17,534 nt of DNA. Origin: Chthonomonas sp. UBA2391. Its GTDB lineage: Bacteria > Armatimonadota > Fimbriimonadia > Fimbriimonadales > Fimbriimonadaceae. Made by a program: the position numbers and the translations under genes. Numbering within the stretch: position 1 is the first letter of the stretch; each line of letters starts with the position of its first letter. The notes below the pieces were generated by a model. That model had not been told where the DNA came from, did no database searches, and saw nothing but the letters and a program-made list of their open reading frames with translations. Shown here in pieces: positions 8,221 to 17,534 of the stretch. The stretch covers positions 722-18,255 of the forward strand of contig DDSL01000136.1 in NCBI GenBank assembly GCA_002343825.1, in the 5' to 3' direction.

Positions 8221-8298
8221 TCTTTCGTTCTCCTTTGAACCAGTATTCGATTCAGTCGAAACGTTTCTATCGTATCACAACTTTGTCGAACTGCTTGT

Positions 8299-8327
8299 AT
8301 TGTAATCCGAAAAACTCAGATCCGCAA
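8299..8327 (-). promoter_or_regulatory. Promoter of the PEP-CTERM gene
   Basis: On the minus strand: TTGCGG (8327-8322), 17-nt spacer, TACAAT (8304-8299). It lies between the dnaK terminator and the PEP-CTERM gene, and predicts a leader of about 70 nt. The leader includes a small TTCGA/TCGAA hairpin near 8246-8260 and the AAGGAG ribosome binding site at 8230-8235. Confidence 0.55.
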
Positions 8328-8360
8328 GAAGATCAAGTGAAAATACGTGTCGAGAAACGG

Positions 8361-8395
8361 AAAACCCGGTCCGGATGTGCTTCAACCGGACCGGG
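8361..8395 (-). terminator. Rho-independent terminator of dnaK
   Basis: Perfect 10-bp GC-rich stem: CCCGGTCCGG (8365-8374) with CCGGACCGGG (8386-8395), 11-nt loop. On the minus strand it is followed by TTTT (8364-8361). It starts 15 nt past the dnaK stop codon. The T-run is short, but the stem is very stable. Confidence 0.85.
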
Positions 8396-8410
8396 AGCAT
8401 CGAGCGACGA

Positions 8411-10309
<1,899 letters not shown>

Positions 10310-10321
10310 AATTCTTTTCAG

Positions 10322-10370
10322 GTAGTGAGTCTTTCGGATTAAATCAACTTTAGTCCATGACGCTCACTAC
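10322..10370 (-). promoter_or_regulatory. Nested stem-loop in dnaK leader (candidate operator or RNA element)
   Basis: On the minus strand GTAGTGAG (10370-10363) pairs perfectly with CTCACTAC (10329-10322), 8 bp. Inside it, a symmetric 6x6 internal loop (CGTCAT opposite GAAAGA) leads to a second stem: GGA-C-TAAA with TTTA-A-TCC, seven pairs around one C/A mismatch, capped by the 5-nt loop GTTGA. The outer arm ends 12 nt before the start codon. It does not match CIRCE. It may be a DNA operator for another heat-shock regulator or a temperature-responsive RNA leader; the sequence cannot decide between these. Confidence 0.55.
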
Positions 10371-10386
10371 TGCTTCTTCAACGCGG

Positions 10387-10413
10387 AGAATACCCGAATG
10401 GTTCCCGGGTCAA
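10387..10413 (-). promoter_or_regulatory. Candidate dnaK promoter
   Basis: On the minus strand: TTGACC (10413-10408), 15-nt spacer, TATTCT (10392-10387). The spacer is shorter than ideal. If correct, transcription starts near 10380 and the whole nested stem-loop lies in the 5' UTR of about 70 nt. Confidence 0.35.
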
Positions 10414-10484
10414 TGGATCGAATTCGGCGTAGTGCTCTACATCAATCACGCAACCTTAACACAGGCCGATCTAAACTCCCCTCC

Positions 10485-11314
<830 letters not shown>

Positions 11315-11318
<4 letters not shown>

Positions 11319-11776
11319 TTCGGGGGAACCCAGAGCGTGGGATAGTCTTCGGGCTCGCCGAGTCCGGCGCTGACGGGACCCTGGAGGATCTCCAAGAAGC
11401 GCTCTTCAAGCTCGGCCTCATCCCTCACGATTCGATCAAAGCACTCGTTAAAGAAGGGCGGGAACCGCTCTCCGGTTCGGGTGACGATCGCCTTCCCTGC
11501 CTTGGCCTTGGCTTTTTCGAGCAGGTCGCTCAACTCGTAGTTCTCTCCTGGTCGCTTCTCGCCAACGGTGAAGAGCATTTCGGACTTTTCGGGAAGTACC
11601 GAAAGGATCACGAACTGGAACTTACGGCCCTGGAGTCGCACGAGTGACTTAAAGAGATCATCGCACTCGGTCTCGTCAAGCTCGCGGCGATGCCGAAAGG
11701 TAGCGTAGTAGGTGACGTCGTCGGCTCGCCAGTGCGGCAGCCGTCCTCTCCAGATGCTGAAGTTCTTCCACGCCAT
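11315..11776 (-). CDS. Catalytically degenerate RAYT/Y1 transposase-like protein
   Basis: 153 residues. The overall plan is that of REP-associated tyrosine transposases (IS200/IS605-type Y1 domain): RGRLPHW near the start, TYYATFR (22-28), RKFQFVILSVLP leading into the HUH position, FDRIVRDEAELEERFLEIL (113-131), PVSAGL and EPEDYPTLW at the end. The HUH motif, normally P-N-H-V-H, reads P62-E-K-S-E66, so both metal-binding His are replaced. The residue expected to be the catalytic Tyr, before D-R-I-V-R-D, is F113. The frame is intact with no internal stops, arguing for a retained protein rather than decay. The family assignment is my reading of these motifs. The stop overlaps the convergent DUF1559 gene's stop by 4 nt (CTAA). 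A role in DNA or RNA binding is possible but unproven. Confidence 0.72.
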
Positions 11777-11818
11777 CCTGTCAACAGTACCGAATTCATC
11801 TCGCTAGCGTGAAATGAC

Positions 11819-11848
11819 TTGGCGGAACGACGCAGAATCGCGTACTCT
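11819..11848 (+). promoter_or_regulatory. Candidate promoter of lectin/dockerin gene
   Basis: TTGGCG (11819-11824), 18-nt spacer, TACTCT (11843-11848), ending 6 nt before ATG 11855. No Shine-Dalgarno precedes the start. The -35 match is moderate. Confidence 0.35.
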
Positions 11849-11854
11849 ATCCTC

Positions 11855-13054
11855 ATGCAATCGCTACGCCGCGCCACTCTTCTAACCGTTGCCGGATTGA
11901 GTTTGACCCACACTGCCCAGGCCTTCTATTTCTTTGGCTACGAGAGCTTTCCGAATAGCGCCGATCGGCTGGTTGTCAACAATGCCGCGAGCAAGGCTTT
12001 TGGCCCCGAAGATGACCTTCAACTCCTCCCCAACATCGGAGATGTGCAAGGCTCAGCGTTTCGCGACGAGCAGCTGGACTTGGCAGCGGGCTTCGAGACC
12101 CGGTTCCGATACGAGACAGTCGGTGGACTCGGCGATGGCTTCGCTTTTCTGGTCGCCTCGGACATCGGCACCGACTTCCAAGGCGGAGGCGGACAGGATC
12201 TCGGTTATTCTCAGGGTGGGGCTGATGGGATTGCCATCGAGTTTGACTTCTTCGATAACGGCCCAGGCTTTTGGGCCAGCGGCGTTGGCGATCCTCCGGG
12301 AGCCCACATTTCGATTCAAGAAGCCTTTTCCGCCGATCCCGTGAACTCGTTGGCGGCCGAGCTGTCTTCCGACCTCTTTGGGACCCGAGAAGTAAGGATC
12401 CGCTACGACGGCTATCGAGAAACTCCCGGAAGGCTTGAGATTTTTGTCGACGAGATTTCTCAGCTCGCGATCGATAACTTTAATCTCCAGGACTATCTCT
12501 TGAATGGAAACCAAAACGGCCTCGCTGGATTCACGGGTGCCAACGGGGGCGCATTTGGGCAGATCTTGATCAAGGAATGGAGCATGACGGACTTCATTCG
12601 CCCGATTCGAGGCGTGGTGACGGTTGAAGGGTTCGAAGGAAACTATGACGGAATGGCGTTCCAGTGTGACTTCTTCCGAAACAACGAATTCTTCAATGGG
12701 GTTGGGACTGGACTCTTCCTGGGGAACAACTTCGGGTTCTCCACCAACTGGATCGGATCCGCGGATGCCTACATCAAGGTCGGTCCGTCGCTCTCGCAGC
12801 GTTTCTTCATCGACGTGGACCAGGTTAATGGGTTCGACTTTGGTCCGATCCACCTCTCCACCACTGGCGACATCGACAACGATGACGCGGTGACCGTCTT
12901 CGACTACATTGAGCTATCCAACTCGTTCGACCTGAGCCAGGGAGATCCCGGATACAACAAGATGGCCGACCTTGATGGCGACACCAGTATCACCATCTTC
13001 GACTACATCCTGCTCTCGCAGTTCTTCGATCAAGTCGGCGAAAGACCGCAGTAG
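11855..13054 (+). CDS. Secreted L-type lectin-like protein with dockerin-type C-terminus
   Basis: 399 residues in three parts after a signal peptide (1-23, cleavage after AQA). Residues about 24-235 resemble legume/L-type lectin beta-sandwiches: DGFAFLVASD, GGGGQDLGYSQGGADGIAIEFDFFDN, RIRYDG, LEIFVDE, and GLAGFTGANGGAFGQILIKEWSM. Residues about 240-337 form a small beta domain (GVVTVEGFEGNYDG...) of a kind I associate with Armatimonadota secreted proteins just before dockerin repeats. Residues 338-399 hold two Ca-binding loops of dockerin type, D339/D341/D343/D350 and D372/D374/D376/D383, each followed by an amphipathic helix (FDYIELSNSF, FDYILLSQFF). Likely role: extracellular binding of glycans. 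No cohesin is visible in the window. The start at 11855 is preferred over 11819 because it yields a clean signal peptide. Confidence 0.85.
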   Translation: MQSLRRATLLTVAGLSLTHTAQAFYFFGYESFPNSADRLVVNNAASKAFGPEDDLQLLPNIGDVQGSAFRDEQLDLAAGFETRFRYETVGGLGDGFAFLVASDIGTDFQGGGGQDLGYSQGGADGIAIEFDFFDNGPGFWASGVGDPPGAHISIQEAFSADPVNSLAAELSSDLFGTREVRIRYDGYRETPGRLEIFVDEISQLAIDNFNLQDYLLNGNQNGLAGFTGANGGAFGQILIKEWSMTDFIRPIRGVVTVEGFEGNYDGMAFQCDFFRNNEFFNGVGTGLFLGNNFGFSTNWIGSADAYIKVGPSLSQRFFIDVDQVNGFDFGPIHLSTTGDIDNDDAVTVFDYIELSNSFDLSQGDPGYNKMADLDGDTSITIFDYILLSQFFDQVGERPQ

Positions 13055-13061
13055 GCCGGTT

Positions 13062-13145
13062 GGGGGTAGGGCGTAGGGATTAGGTCATTAGCGTTCCCAT
13101 CCAGTACATCTAGCCCCTATCTCCTAACTCCTAACTCCTACCCCC
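13062..13145. repeat. Inverted array of 7-nt repeats at the shared 3' end of two genes
   Basis: Left arm 13062-13084 runs GGGGGTAGG, then GCGTAGG, then GATTAGG. Right arm about 13114-13145 runs CTATCTC, CTAACTC, CTAACTC, CTACCCCC, which is close to its reverse complement; the loop is about 30 nt. Both arms have 7-nt periodicity. The stop codon and last codons of the minus-strand protease gene lie within the right arm, and the lectin gene stops 7 nt before the left arm. It resembles heptanucleotide short tandem repeats (STRR) of cyanobacteria and may serve as a bidirectional 3'-end hairpin. The G-runs could also form a quadruplex. Confidence 0.6.
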
Positions 13146-16100
13146 GAAGCCTGAGCGCCTCTTCTACGGCTTTCTTGATCTGAGGATCTTCGCCGCGGAA
13201 GTACTGTTCCGGAGTCACCGGTACCTCGTGGTCCGGGCGTTGGCCCATGTTCTCCAGCGGAGTTCCGTCCATTCGGTAGACCCCCGCCGTCGGCATCCGA
13301 GCGCTCGTCCCATCGACCAGGCCGAGTTCGTAGGTCCAGATCACGTAGCCCGGGGTCGGCATCCCGACGAGCGTCGCGAGCCGACTTTGCTTCATGGCGT
13401 ACGGGAACATTTCCGCATTGCTGAAGCTGCTTTCGGCGTGCATCACGACCGTGGGGAGATCCCACGCCCGGTCTGGGGCAAGTTCGGCTTCGCCATCGCG
13501 GTCAACGTAATAGCTGTGGGGTTTGCGCTCCAAGATGTCGATCAGACGGTCGCTGATGTTGCCCCCGCCGTTGCGGCGGACGTCGATGATCACCGCCTTT
13601 CGGCCTTGGATTTCTTGCCAAACTTCCATGTTGAACATGTCGAAGTTGCTGCCGCCCATGCCCGAGATGTGCAGATAGGCGACCTTTCCTCCACTCAGTT
13701 CGTCCACCATCCGCCGGTTTCGATCCACCCAGTTTCGATAGGTCAGGTCGCCCCACTCGCCGCCGCTCATGGCGCGGAAGGTCACTTCCCTTGCCCCCGA
13801 TTCAGTCGGGGTCGAATTCACGAGCAGCTTGATATCCCGCCCGGCTTGCCGACTCAGGACGGCCCAGAGTTTTTCGTTCAGTTCCACTGGTTGACCGTTG
13901 ATGCGGAGGATGAATTCGCCCGGCTTGATTTGGGTCTGGCGGAAAGATCCCGGGCTTCGCGGTGGAACGCTCTGCACCTTGATCCCCGGCCCAGAATGCG
14001 AGTAGTCAAAGGTCAGGCCCAGATGCGCGACCGGCTCAGTCCCCGGATTGCCTCCAGCCGGCCCGACTTCGGCGTGACTGCTTTCCAACTCGCCAATCAT
14101 CATGTTCAGCACTGTCGCCATCTCATTGCGGTGATAGACCGAAGAGAGATAGGGCTCATAGCGCCGCTTCAGCGAGGGCCAGTCGCGGCCATGGAAGTTC
14201 GAGTCATAGAAGCTGCGGTTGTATTCGCGCCATGCCTGATTGAAGGCAGCTCGGCGCTCCAATCGCAGATCGCGGGTCCAGTCGGCCCGGAAGTCCACGT
14301 TGGTCACCGGATTGTTGTTCGCACGGAGGTCGATGAGCGCAGGAATGCCTCCGCCCCGCACGATCGTCACCGTCTTGCGGTCGTCGTTGAGTTCAAATCC
14401 GCCGATTCCCAGGCCGTTTGTCAGACGCCGAGGCTCTGAACCGTCGTACTTGGCCTTCCAGAGATCGCCCTGGAAAGCAAAGAGGAGCCCCCCATCTTCG
14501 GGGTCGCTAGCCAGGGTCCATTCGGGCCGGATCTCGGTCAGCCGCCGGATGCGTTCGTGGATCCGGTTGAAGTCAATCTCCACCTTTGGGGTGCCCTCGG
14601 GCTTTTTGAACTCCAAGGTTAGGTCGACAGCCCGAGCGGACTCGGCCTGAAGAGGAACCGCGAAGATCCCATCGGCGCCGCGATTCCCGGCGATGTAAAG
14701 ATACTTTCCGTCCGAGCTGAATCGGGGCGAATAGTGCCAGCCGACCAACTGTGTGACGTTGTATTCCTTCTTCTCGACCGTGTCATAGATCCAGATGTTC
14801 TGCGCCGTCCGCACCACCCGAACGTAGGCCACATAGCGTCCATCAGGCGACCAGTCATAGTCCGGATCTCGCCCGAATCGGTAGTCCCCGGGCCGGTCGA
14901 TGACCTTGGTAGGCGTGCCGCCGTCCACCGGGATCGTGTAGAGTCCGCCCTGGAGTCCGGTCTGCCAGTAGCTGATCGCCTTCTTGTCGGGAGTCAGCTT
15001 GGCGTCGATCACGTCGAACCCCGATTGGGTGACCGGCTTAGGATCGCCGCCCTTTTGGGTTAGGAAGAGCTGGAGACTATCGTTCCGGTCGCTGGTGAAA
15101 AAGAGTTGCTCCCCGTTCGGGTGCCACAGGATCCCCTGGTCAAGCCCTTCATAGGCGGTGATCTGAGTTGCGTCGTCCTTGTTCGGCCCCTTTCCCTTCT
15201 TCACCGGAACCGTCCAGACCTCGGAGTTCACCACGAAGGCCATGATGTCGCCTTTGGGGCTGAGGGCCGCTTCACTCGCGCCGCTGTTCAGGATCCGGCG
15301 TTCGGAGAAGTTCATGCGGTCGTCCAGGTTCGCCGTCAGCCGAATTACTTGCGGGGCCTTTCCAGAGCGGGCGACGTGGACTTGTCCACCCTGAACATAG
15401 GCCCAATCGCCCGACTTTCGGGCCACGCTGAGCCAACGGACGGGATCTCCGATGTGGTCGGTTAGCCGCTTGGCTCCGCCATTGCGGTCGATGCGCAAAA
15501 CGTTCGGGGTGCGGGCCGAAGAATCTGTGAACTTTTTCGCCGACTCATTCACCTTCCGGCTACTCGGCGTCTTGTCCGTCACCGAAATGCAGTAGACCGC
15601 CCCGTCGGGTCCATATTGGGGCCAAAGGTGCTGGAATCCGTTATCCCGCAGCGTGGTCCGGGCGCCGCTGGTGAGGTCGATCCGGACGAGGTCCGCGGCC
15701 GCGCTTCCCTCATATCGCGGCCGGTACCAGGGGAACCCGAGCCGCATGGCCACGAGGTCCTTACCGTCGGGACTGACGACGGCTCCGCTGAGGGCCACGA
15801 AGTCCAAGGCGATCTCCCGGATCTGGCCGGTGGCGATGTCGATGCGATAGACCCCGCCCTCCGCTTTCTCGCGGTTCGCGTTGAAATATAGGCCCTTTCC
15901 GTCCGGCGTCCAATCGCTCAGGTTGTCTGCGCCCGGGTGGAAGGTCACCCTTTTGGGCATGCCCCCTTCCACCGAGGCGACCATGATATCGCGCCCCCCA
16001 AAGCGGTTGGTCGTAAAGGCGATCTGGGTCCCATCGGGCGACCAAACCGGGGTCTCGTCCATCTCGATGTTCTGAGTGATCGGAACCGCACGACCGCCGC

Positions 16101-16263
16101 CGCTGCTGGCGACCCAAATATCCCCAAAATACACAAAGGCGATCTGAGATCCATCCGGCGAGAGCGCGACCTGACGAGCGCCAAAAAGCGGTTCCACCTG
16201 GGCGGGGGCCGAACCGAGGAGTGCGAGTCCGGCCAAGAAGCTGATGCAAAGCCTCTGCATCAT
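13138..16263 (-). CDS. Secreted Tricorn-like S41 protease
   Basis: 1041 residues. Signal peptide 1-21 (cleavage near SAPAQ), so probably periplasmic or extracytoplasmic. Residues about 25-640 contain many PD40/TolB-like propeller blades (LSPDGSQIAF, WSPDGTQIAF, LSPKGDIMAF, WSPDGRYVAY, FSSDGKYLYI), the substrate-gating propellers of Tricorn. C1 domain with ELESSHAEV (S729, H730); PDZ-like region about 740-820 (GLTFDY...ILRINGQPV); S41 core with VAYLHISGMG (861-870), VIIDVRRNGGGNISD (891-905), nucleophile S948 in ESSFSNAEMFPYA and E1004 in PLENMGQRPDHEV. The S-H-S-E tetrad is complete compared with Tricorn S745, H746, S965 and E1023. The residue after the nucleophile is N949 rather than Tricorn's Asp. 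Likely role: degradation of oligopeptides. AAGG precedes the start; Met1 and Met2 are both possible starts. Confidence 0.93.
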   Translation of the reverse strand: MMQRLCISFLAGLALLGSAPAQVEPLFGARQVALSPDGSQIAFVYFGDIWVASSGGGRAVPITQNIEMDETPVWSPDGTQIAFTTNRFGGRDIMVASVEGGMPKRVTFHPGADNLSDWTPDGKGLYFNANREKAEGGVYRIDIATGQIREIALDFVALSGAVVSPDGKDLVAMRLGFPWYRPRYEGSAAADLVRIDLTSGARTTLRDNGFQHLWPQYGPDGAVYCISVTDKTPSSRKVNESAKKFTDSSARTPNVLRIDRNGGAKRLTDHIGDPVRWLSVARKSGDWAYVQGGQVHVARSGKAPQVIRLTANLDDRMNFSERRILNSGASEAALSPKGDIMAFVVNSEVWTVPVKKGKGPNKDDATQITAYEGLDQGILWHPNGEQLFFTSDRNDSLQLFLTQKGGDPKPVTQSGFDVIDAKLTPDKKAISYWQTGLQGGLYTIPVDGGTPTKVIDRPGDYRFGRDPDYDWSPDGRYVAYVRVVRTAQNIWIYDTVEKKEYNVTQLVGWHYSPRFSSDGKYLYIAGNRGADGIFAVPLQAESARAVDLTLEFKKPEGTPKVEIDFNRIHERIRRLTEIRPEWTLASDPEDGGLLFAFQGDLWKAKYDGSEPRRLTNGLGIGGFELNDDRKTVTIVRGGGIPALIDLRANNNPVTNVDFRADWTRDLRLERRAAFNQAWREYNRSFYDSNFHGRDWPSLKRRYEPYLSSVYHRNEMATVLNMMIGELESSHAEVGPAGGNPGTEPVAHLGLTFDYSHSGPGIKVQSVPPRSPGSFRQTQIKPGEFILRINGQPVELNEKLWAVLSRQAGRDIKLLVNSTPTESGAREVTFRAMSGGEWGDLTYRNWVDRNRRMVDELSGGKVAYLHISGMGGSNFDMFNMEVWQEIQGRKAVIIDVRRNGGGNISDRLIDILERKPHSYYVDRDGEAELAPDRAWDLPTVVMHAESSFSNAEMFPYAMKQSRLATLVGMPTPGYVIWTYELGLVDGTSARMPTAGVYRMDGTPLENMGQRPDHEVPVTPEQYFRGEDPQIKKAVEEALRLRG

Positions 16264-16289
16264 TGAACCTTACCCAACCCCGCTATAAT
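16263..16289 (+). promoter_or_regulatory. Promoter of the aldolase-family gene, likely leaderless
   Basis: TTGAAC (16263-16268), 15-nt spacer, perfect consensus TATAAT (16284-16289), ending 9 nt before ATG 16299. The predicted start of transcription coincides with the start codon region and there is no Shine-Dalgarno. The -35 touches the start codon of the divergent protease gene. Confidence 0.6.
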
Positions 16290-16298
16290 CTGTGCGGC

Positions 16299-16877
16299 AT
16301 GAATCACGACGCGGTCCGCGAGGCCATCTGCTTGGCTGGGAAAAGGCTCTGGGAGGCCAGGCTGATCGTGGCTACCGAGGGCAACCTCAGCGCTCGGATC
16401 GGGCCCGACCGTATCCTCGCCACCCCCAGCGGAATCGAGAAGGGACTCCTGACCACCGAGATGCTCATTGAGTGCCCTCTGGATTCGGTCGCGAACGGGG
16501 TTTCGAGCGAGATCGAGATGCACCAGGCTCTCTACCGACGCGACCCCGGGCTGGGGGCCGTGGTCCACGCGCACCCGCTTCAGGCGACCGCGGTGGTGAC
16601 CTGCGGCCTGGAGCTACCTTATGACCTCACTCCTGAGTCTGAGGACGTCTTGGGTCCGATTGCCCATGTTGGCTTCGCGATGCCCGGCACCCCAGAGGTC
16701 GCGGCCGAGATTTCGGCGACCCCGGTGGATTGCCGGACCTACCTTTTGAGTCACCACGGCGCGGTGACAACCGGCAAGGACGTCCTCGACGCCCTCCGCA
16801 GGATGGAAACGCTCGAACGCGTCGCCGAACTCTTCGTAGCCTGCCGACCCCTCGGCGGGGCCCGGCCTCGGGGGTGA
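16299..16877 (+). CDS. Class II aldolase/adducin family protein (FucA-like)
   Basis: 192 residues. Signatures: TEGNLSARIG (26-35), ATPSGIEKG (41-49), SSEIEMHQALYR (69-80) with E71 or E73 as the catalytic Glu, VVHAHPLQATA with zinc ligands H90 and H92, and SHHGAVTTG with H153. The spacing matches L-fuculose-1-phosphate aldolase (E73, H92, H94, H155), so the Zn site is intact. The family includes sugar-phosphate aldolases, ribulose-phosphate 4-epimerases and methylthioribulose-phosphate dehydratase; the sequence alone does not choose among them, and no sugar or methionine-salvage genes are adjacent. ATG 16299 is chosen because a consensus -10 lies just upstream and homology begins there; the upstream in-frame ATG at 16263 would contain the promoter. 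Divergent from the protease, with 35 nt between the start codons. Confidence 0.87.
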   Translation: MNHDAVREAICLAGKRLWEARLIVATEGNLSARIGPDRILATPSGIEKGLLTTEMLIECPLDSVANGVSSEIEMHQALYRRDPGLGAVVHAHPLQATAVVTCGLELPYDLTPESEDVLGPIAHVGFAMPGTPEVAAEISATPVDCRTYLLSHHGAVTTGKDVLDALRRMETLERVAELFVACRPLGGARPRG

Positions 16878-17011
16878 TTGGGGGAGTCCAAAAGGTCTCG
16901 GAGAGGTATGGTGGAGCATCGGGGAGCGGTAGCGAAGGTCTCGGGTTCAAAAACCTTGCCCATCGCTCACCGATTGGCCTCCGATCGATCTCCGAGATCC
17001 TTATCGCTCCC

Positions 17012-17534
17012 CTACGCTCCCCGCCGCCGGCGGAGCATCGCGGCCACCCCCAGCCCCAACGCGGCCAGCGTCCCCGGCTCGGGGACGGGGGCGTAGATGC
17101 GGCCACTGCCGGTGTAGAGGTACCCGGTGACAGGATCTAGCATGGCACCGTTGGCGCTGCCGCCTCCTTCGATGCAGTCATCCAGGCGGTGCAGTCTTCC
17201 GCCCCAACTCACGTAAGAGTTCCCCCTCGAAGAACTCCAGACCACGACGCGGCCCGCGTTGTCGATCTCGCCAGAGGTCACGGGAATATAGTCCTGTGCA
17301 GAGGCACCCGGGATGTGGCGGTCGTTACCAAAGCGGTCTTTGACCAAGAGTGGCCAATCGCCCCGGGAGTAAAGCACGTCGCCGTGATCGTTCAGGTCAT
17401 GGGCCCAGCCGGGGCCGATGTACCTTTGGACGCCGTTCGTGAGGGTGTACATCGCGTGGGAGCTAAAGAGTGGAACCTGCTCAATGAAGTTTTGGCTGGA
17501 CATGAAGAGCATCGTGCCCTCGGGGTTGGAGGCG
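17012..17534 (-). CDS. PEP-CTERM protein, 5' part cut by window edge
   Basis: The frame is open to the right edge (the codons before the first in-window Met encode A-S-N-P-E-G-T), so the N-terminus and signal peptide lie outside. The visible part of about 173 residues contains phrases such as WAHDLNDHGDVLYS and EIDNAGRVVVWSS, the loose pattern of HAF-type extracellular repeats. It ends V-P-E-P-G-T-L, a hydrophobic helix and R-R-R-R-G-A, a clear PEP-CTERM sorting tail. It is likely anchored or processed by an exosortase. It is convergent with the aldolase gene across 134 nt that hold partial GGGGAGCG/CGCTCCCC inverted repeats but no standard terminator. Confidence 0.85.
   Translation of the reverse strand, partial: ASNPEGTMLFMSSQNFIEQVPLFSSHAMYTLTNGVQRYIGPGWAHDLNDHGDVLYSRGDWPLLVKDRFGNDRHIPGASAQDYIPVTSGEIDNAGRVVVWSSSRGNSYVSWGGRLHRLDDCIEGGGSANGAMLDPVTGYLYTGSGRIYAPVPEPGTLAALGLGVAAMLRRRRGA

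Noticed and set aside
7582..8238. 218-aa plus-strand frame opposite the PEP-CTERM gene
   Set aside because: The minus strand has a signal peptide, PEP-CTERM tail, ribosome binding site, promoter and terminator, so the plus frame is a shadow.
10310..10484. CIRCE or HAIR heat-shock operator upstream of dnaK
   Set aside because: Neither TTAGCACTC-N9-GAGTGCTAA nor a HAIR-like repeat is present; only the GTAGTGAG inverted repeat was found.
13228..14439. 403-aa plus-strand frame opposite the protease gene
   Set aside because: Shadow of the S41/PDZ region; the minus strand carries all the catalytic motifs.
16878..17011. Terminator or repeat element between the aldolase and the last PEP-CTERM gene
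   Set aside because: There are GGGGAGCG/CGCTCCCC matches about 80 nt apart, but no compact hairpin and no T-tract.

Overview
The window reads as chromosomal DNA of a GC-rich, diderm-type bacterium. My best guess is Armatimonadota, Fimbriimonadia-like. The reasons are a DUF1559-type prepilin-like protein with an exact H-X9-DG motif, two proteins ending in a PEP-CTERM sorting tail, a secreted lectin-like protein ending in a dockerin-type Ca-binding repeat pair, and a secreted Tricorn-type protease. This is inference from gene content only; there is no rRNA or other marker to confirm it.

Layout. (1) 1-2688: the 3' part of a PhoX/DUF839 protein, then a complete NADP-type isocitrate dehydrogenase (icd). 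(2) 2729-7537: a nucleic-acid-processing neighbourhood with a ligase-associated Lhr-like DExH helicase, a PdeM metallophosphoesterase, and a PD-(D/E)XK nuclease with an AddB/Cas4-like four-cysteine Fe-S signature. Two small membrane-anchored proteins of unknown function on the opposite strand lie among them. (3) 7536-10413: two minus-strand units with visible signals, dnaK (promoter, structured 5' UTR, CDS, terminator) and a PEP-CTERM secreted protein (promoter, CDS, terminator). (4) 10485-13054: the DUF1559 protein, a short RAYT/Y1-transposase-like protein that has lost all its catalytic residues, and the lectin/dockerin protein. (5) 13062-13145: an inverted array of 7-nt repeats that forms the shared 3' end of two convergent genes. 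(6) 13138-17534: a 1041-residue secreted Tricorn-like protease, a divergent class II aldolase-family enzyme, and the 3' part of a second PEP-CTERM protein.

The strongest second-look items are the catalytically dead RAYT-like gene (HUH and Tyr both replaced), the nested stem-loop in the dnaK leader, and the ligase-free helicase/PdeM/Fe-S nuclease neighbourhood. Several start codons also carry a TANNNT -10 element only 6-9 nt upstream and no Shine-Dalgarno, which suggests leaderless transcription. No CRISPR, tRNA, rRNA or intact insertion sequence was found. No gap between genes exceeds 300 bases; the largest (1227-1386, about 160 nt) holds nothing recognisable apart from the icd ribosome binding site.
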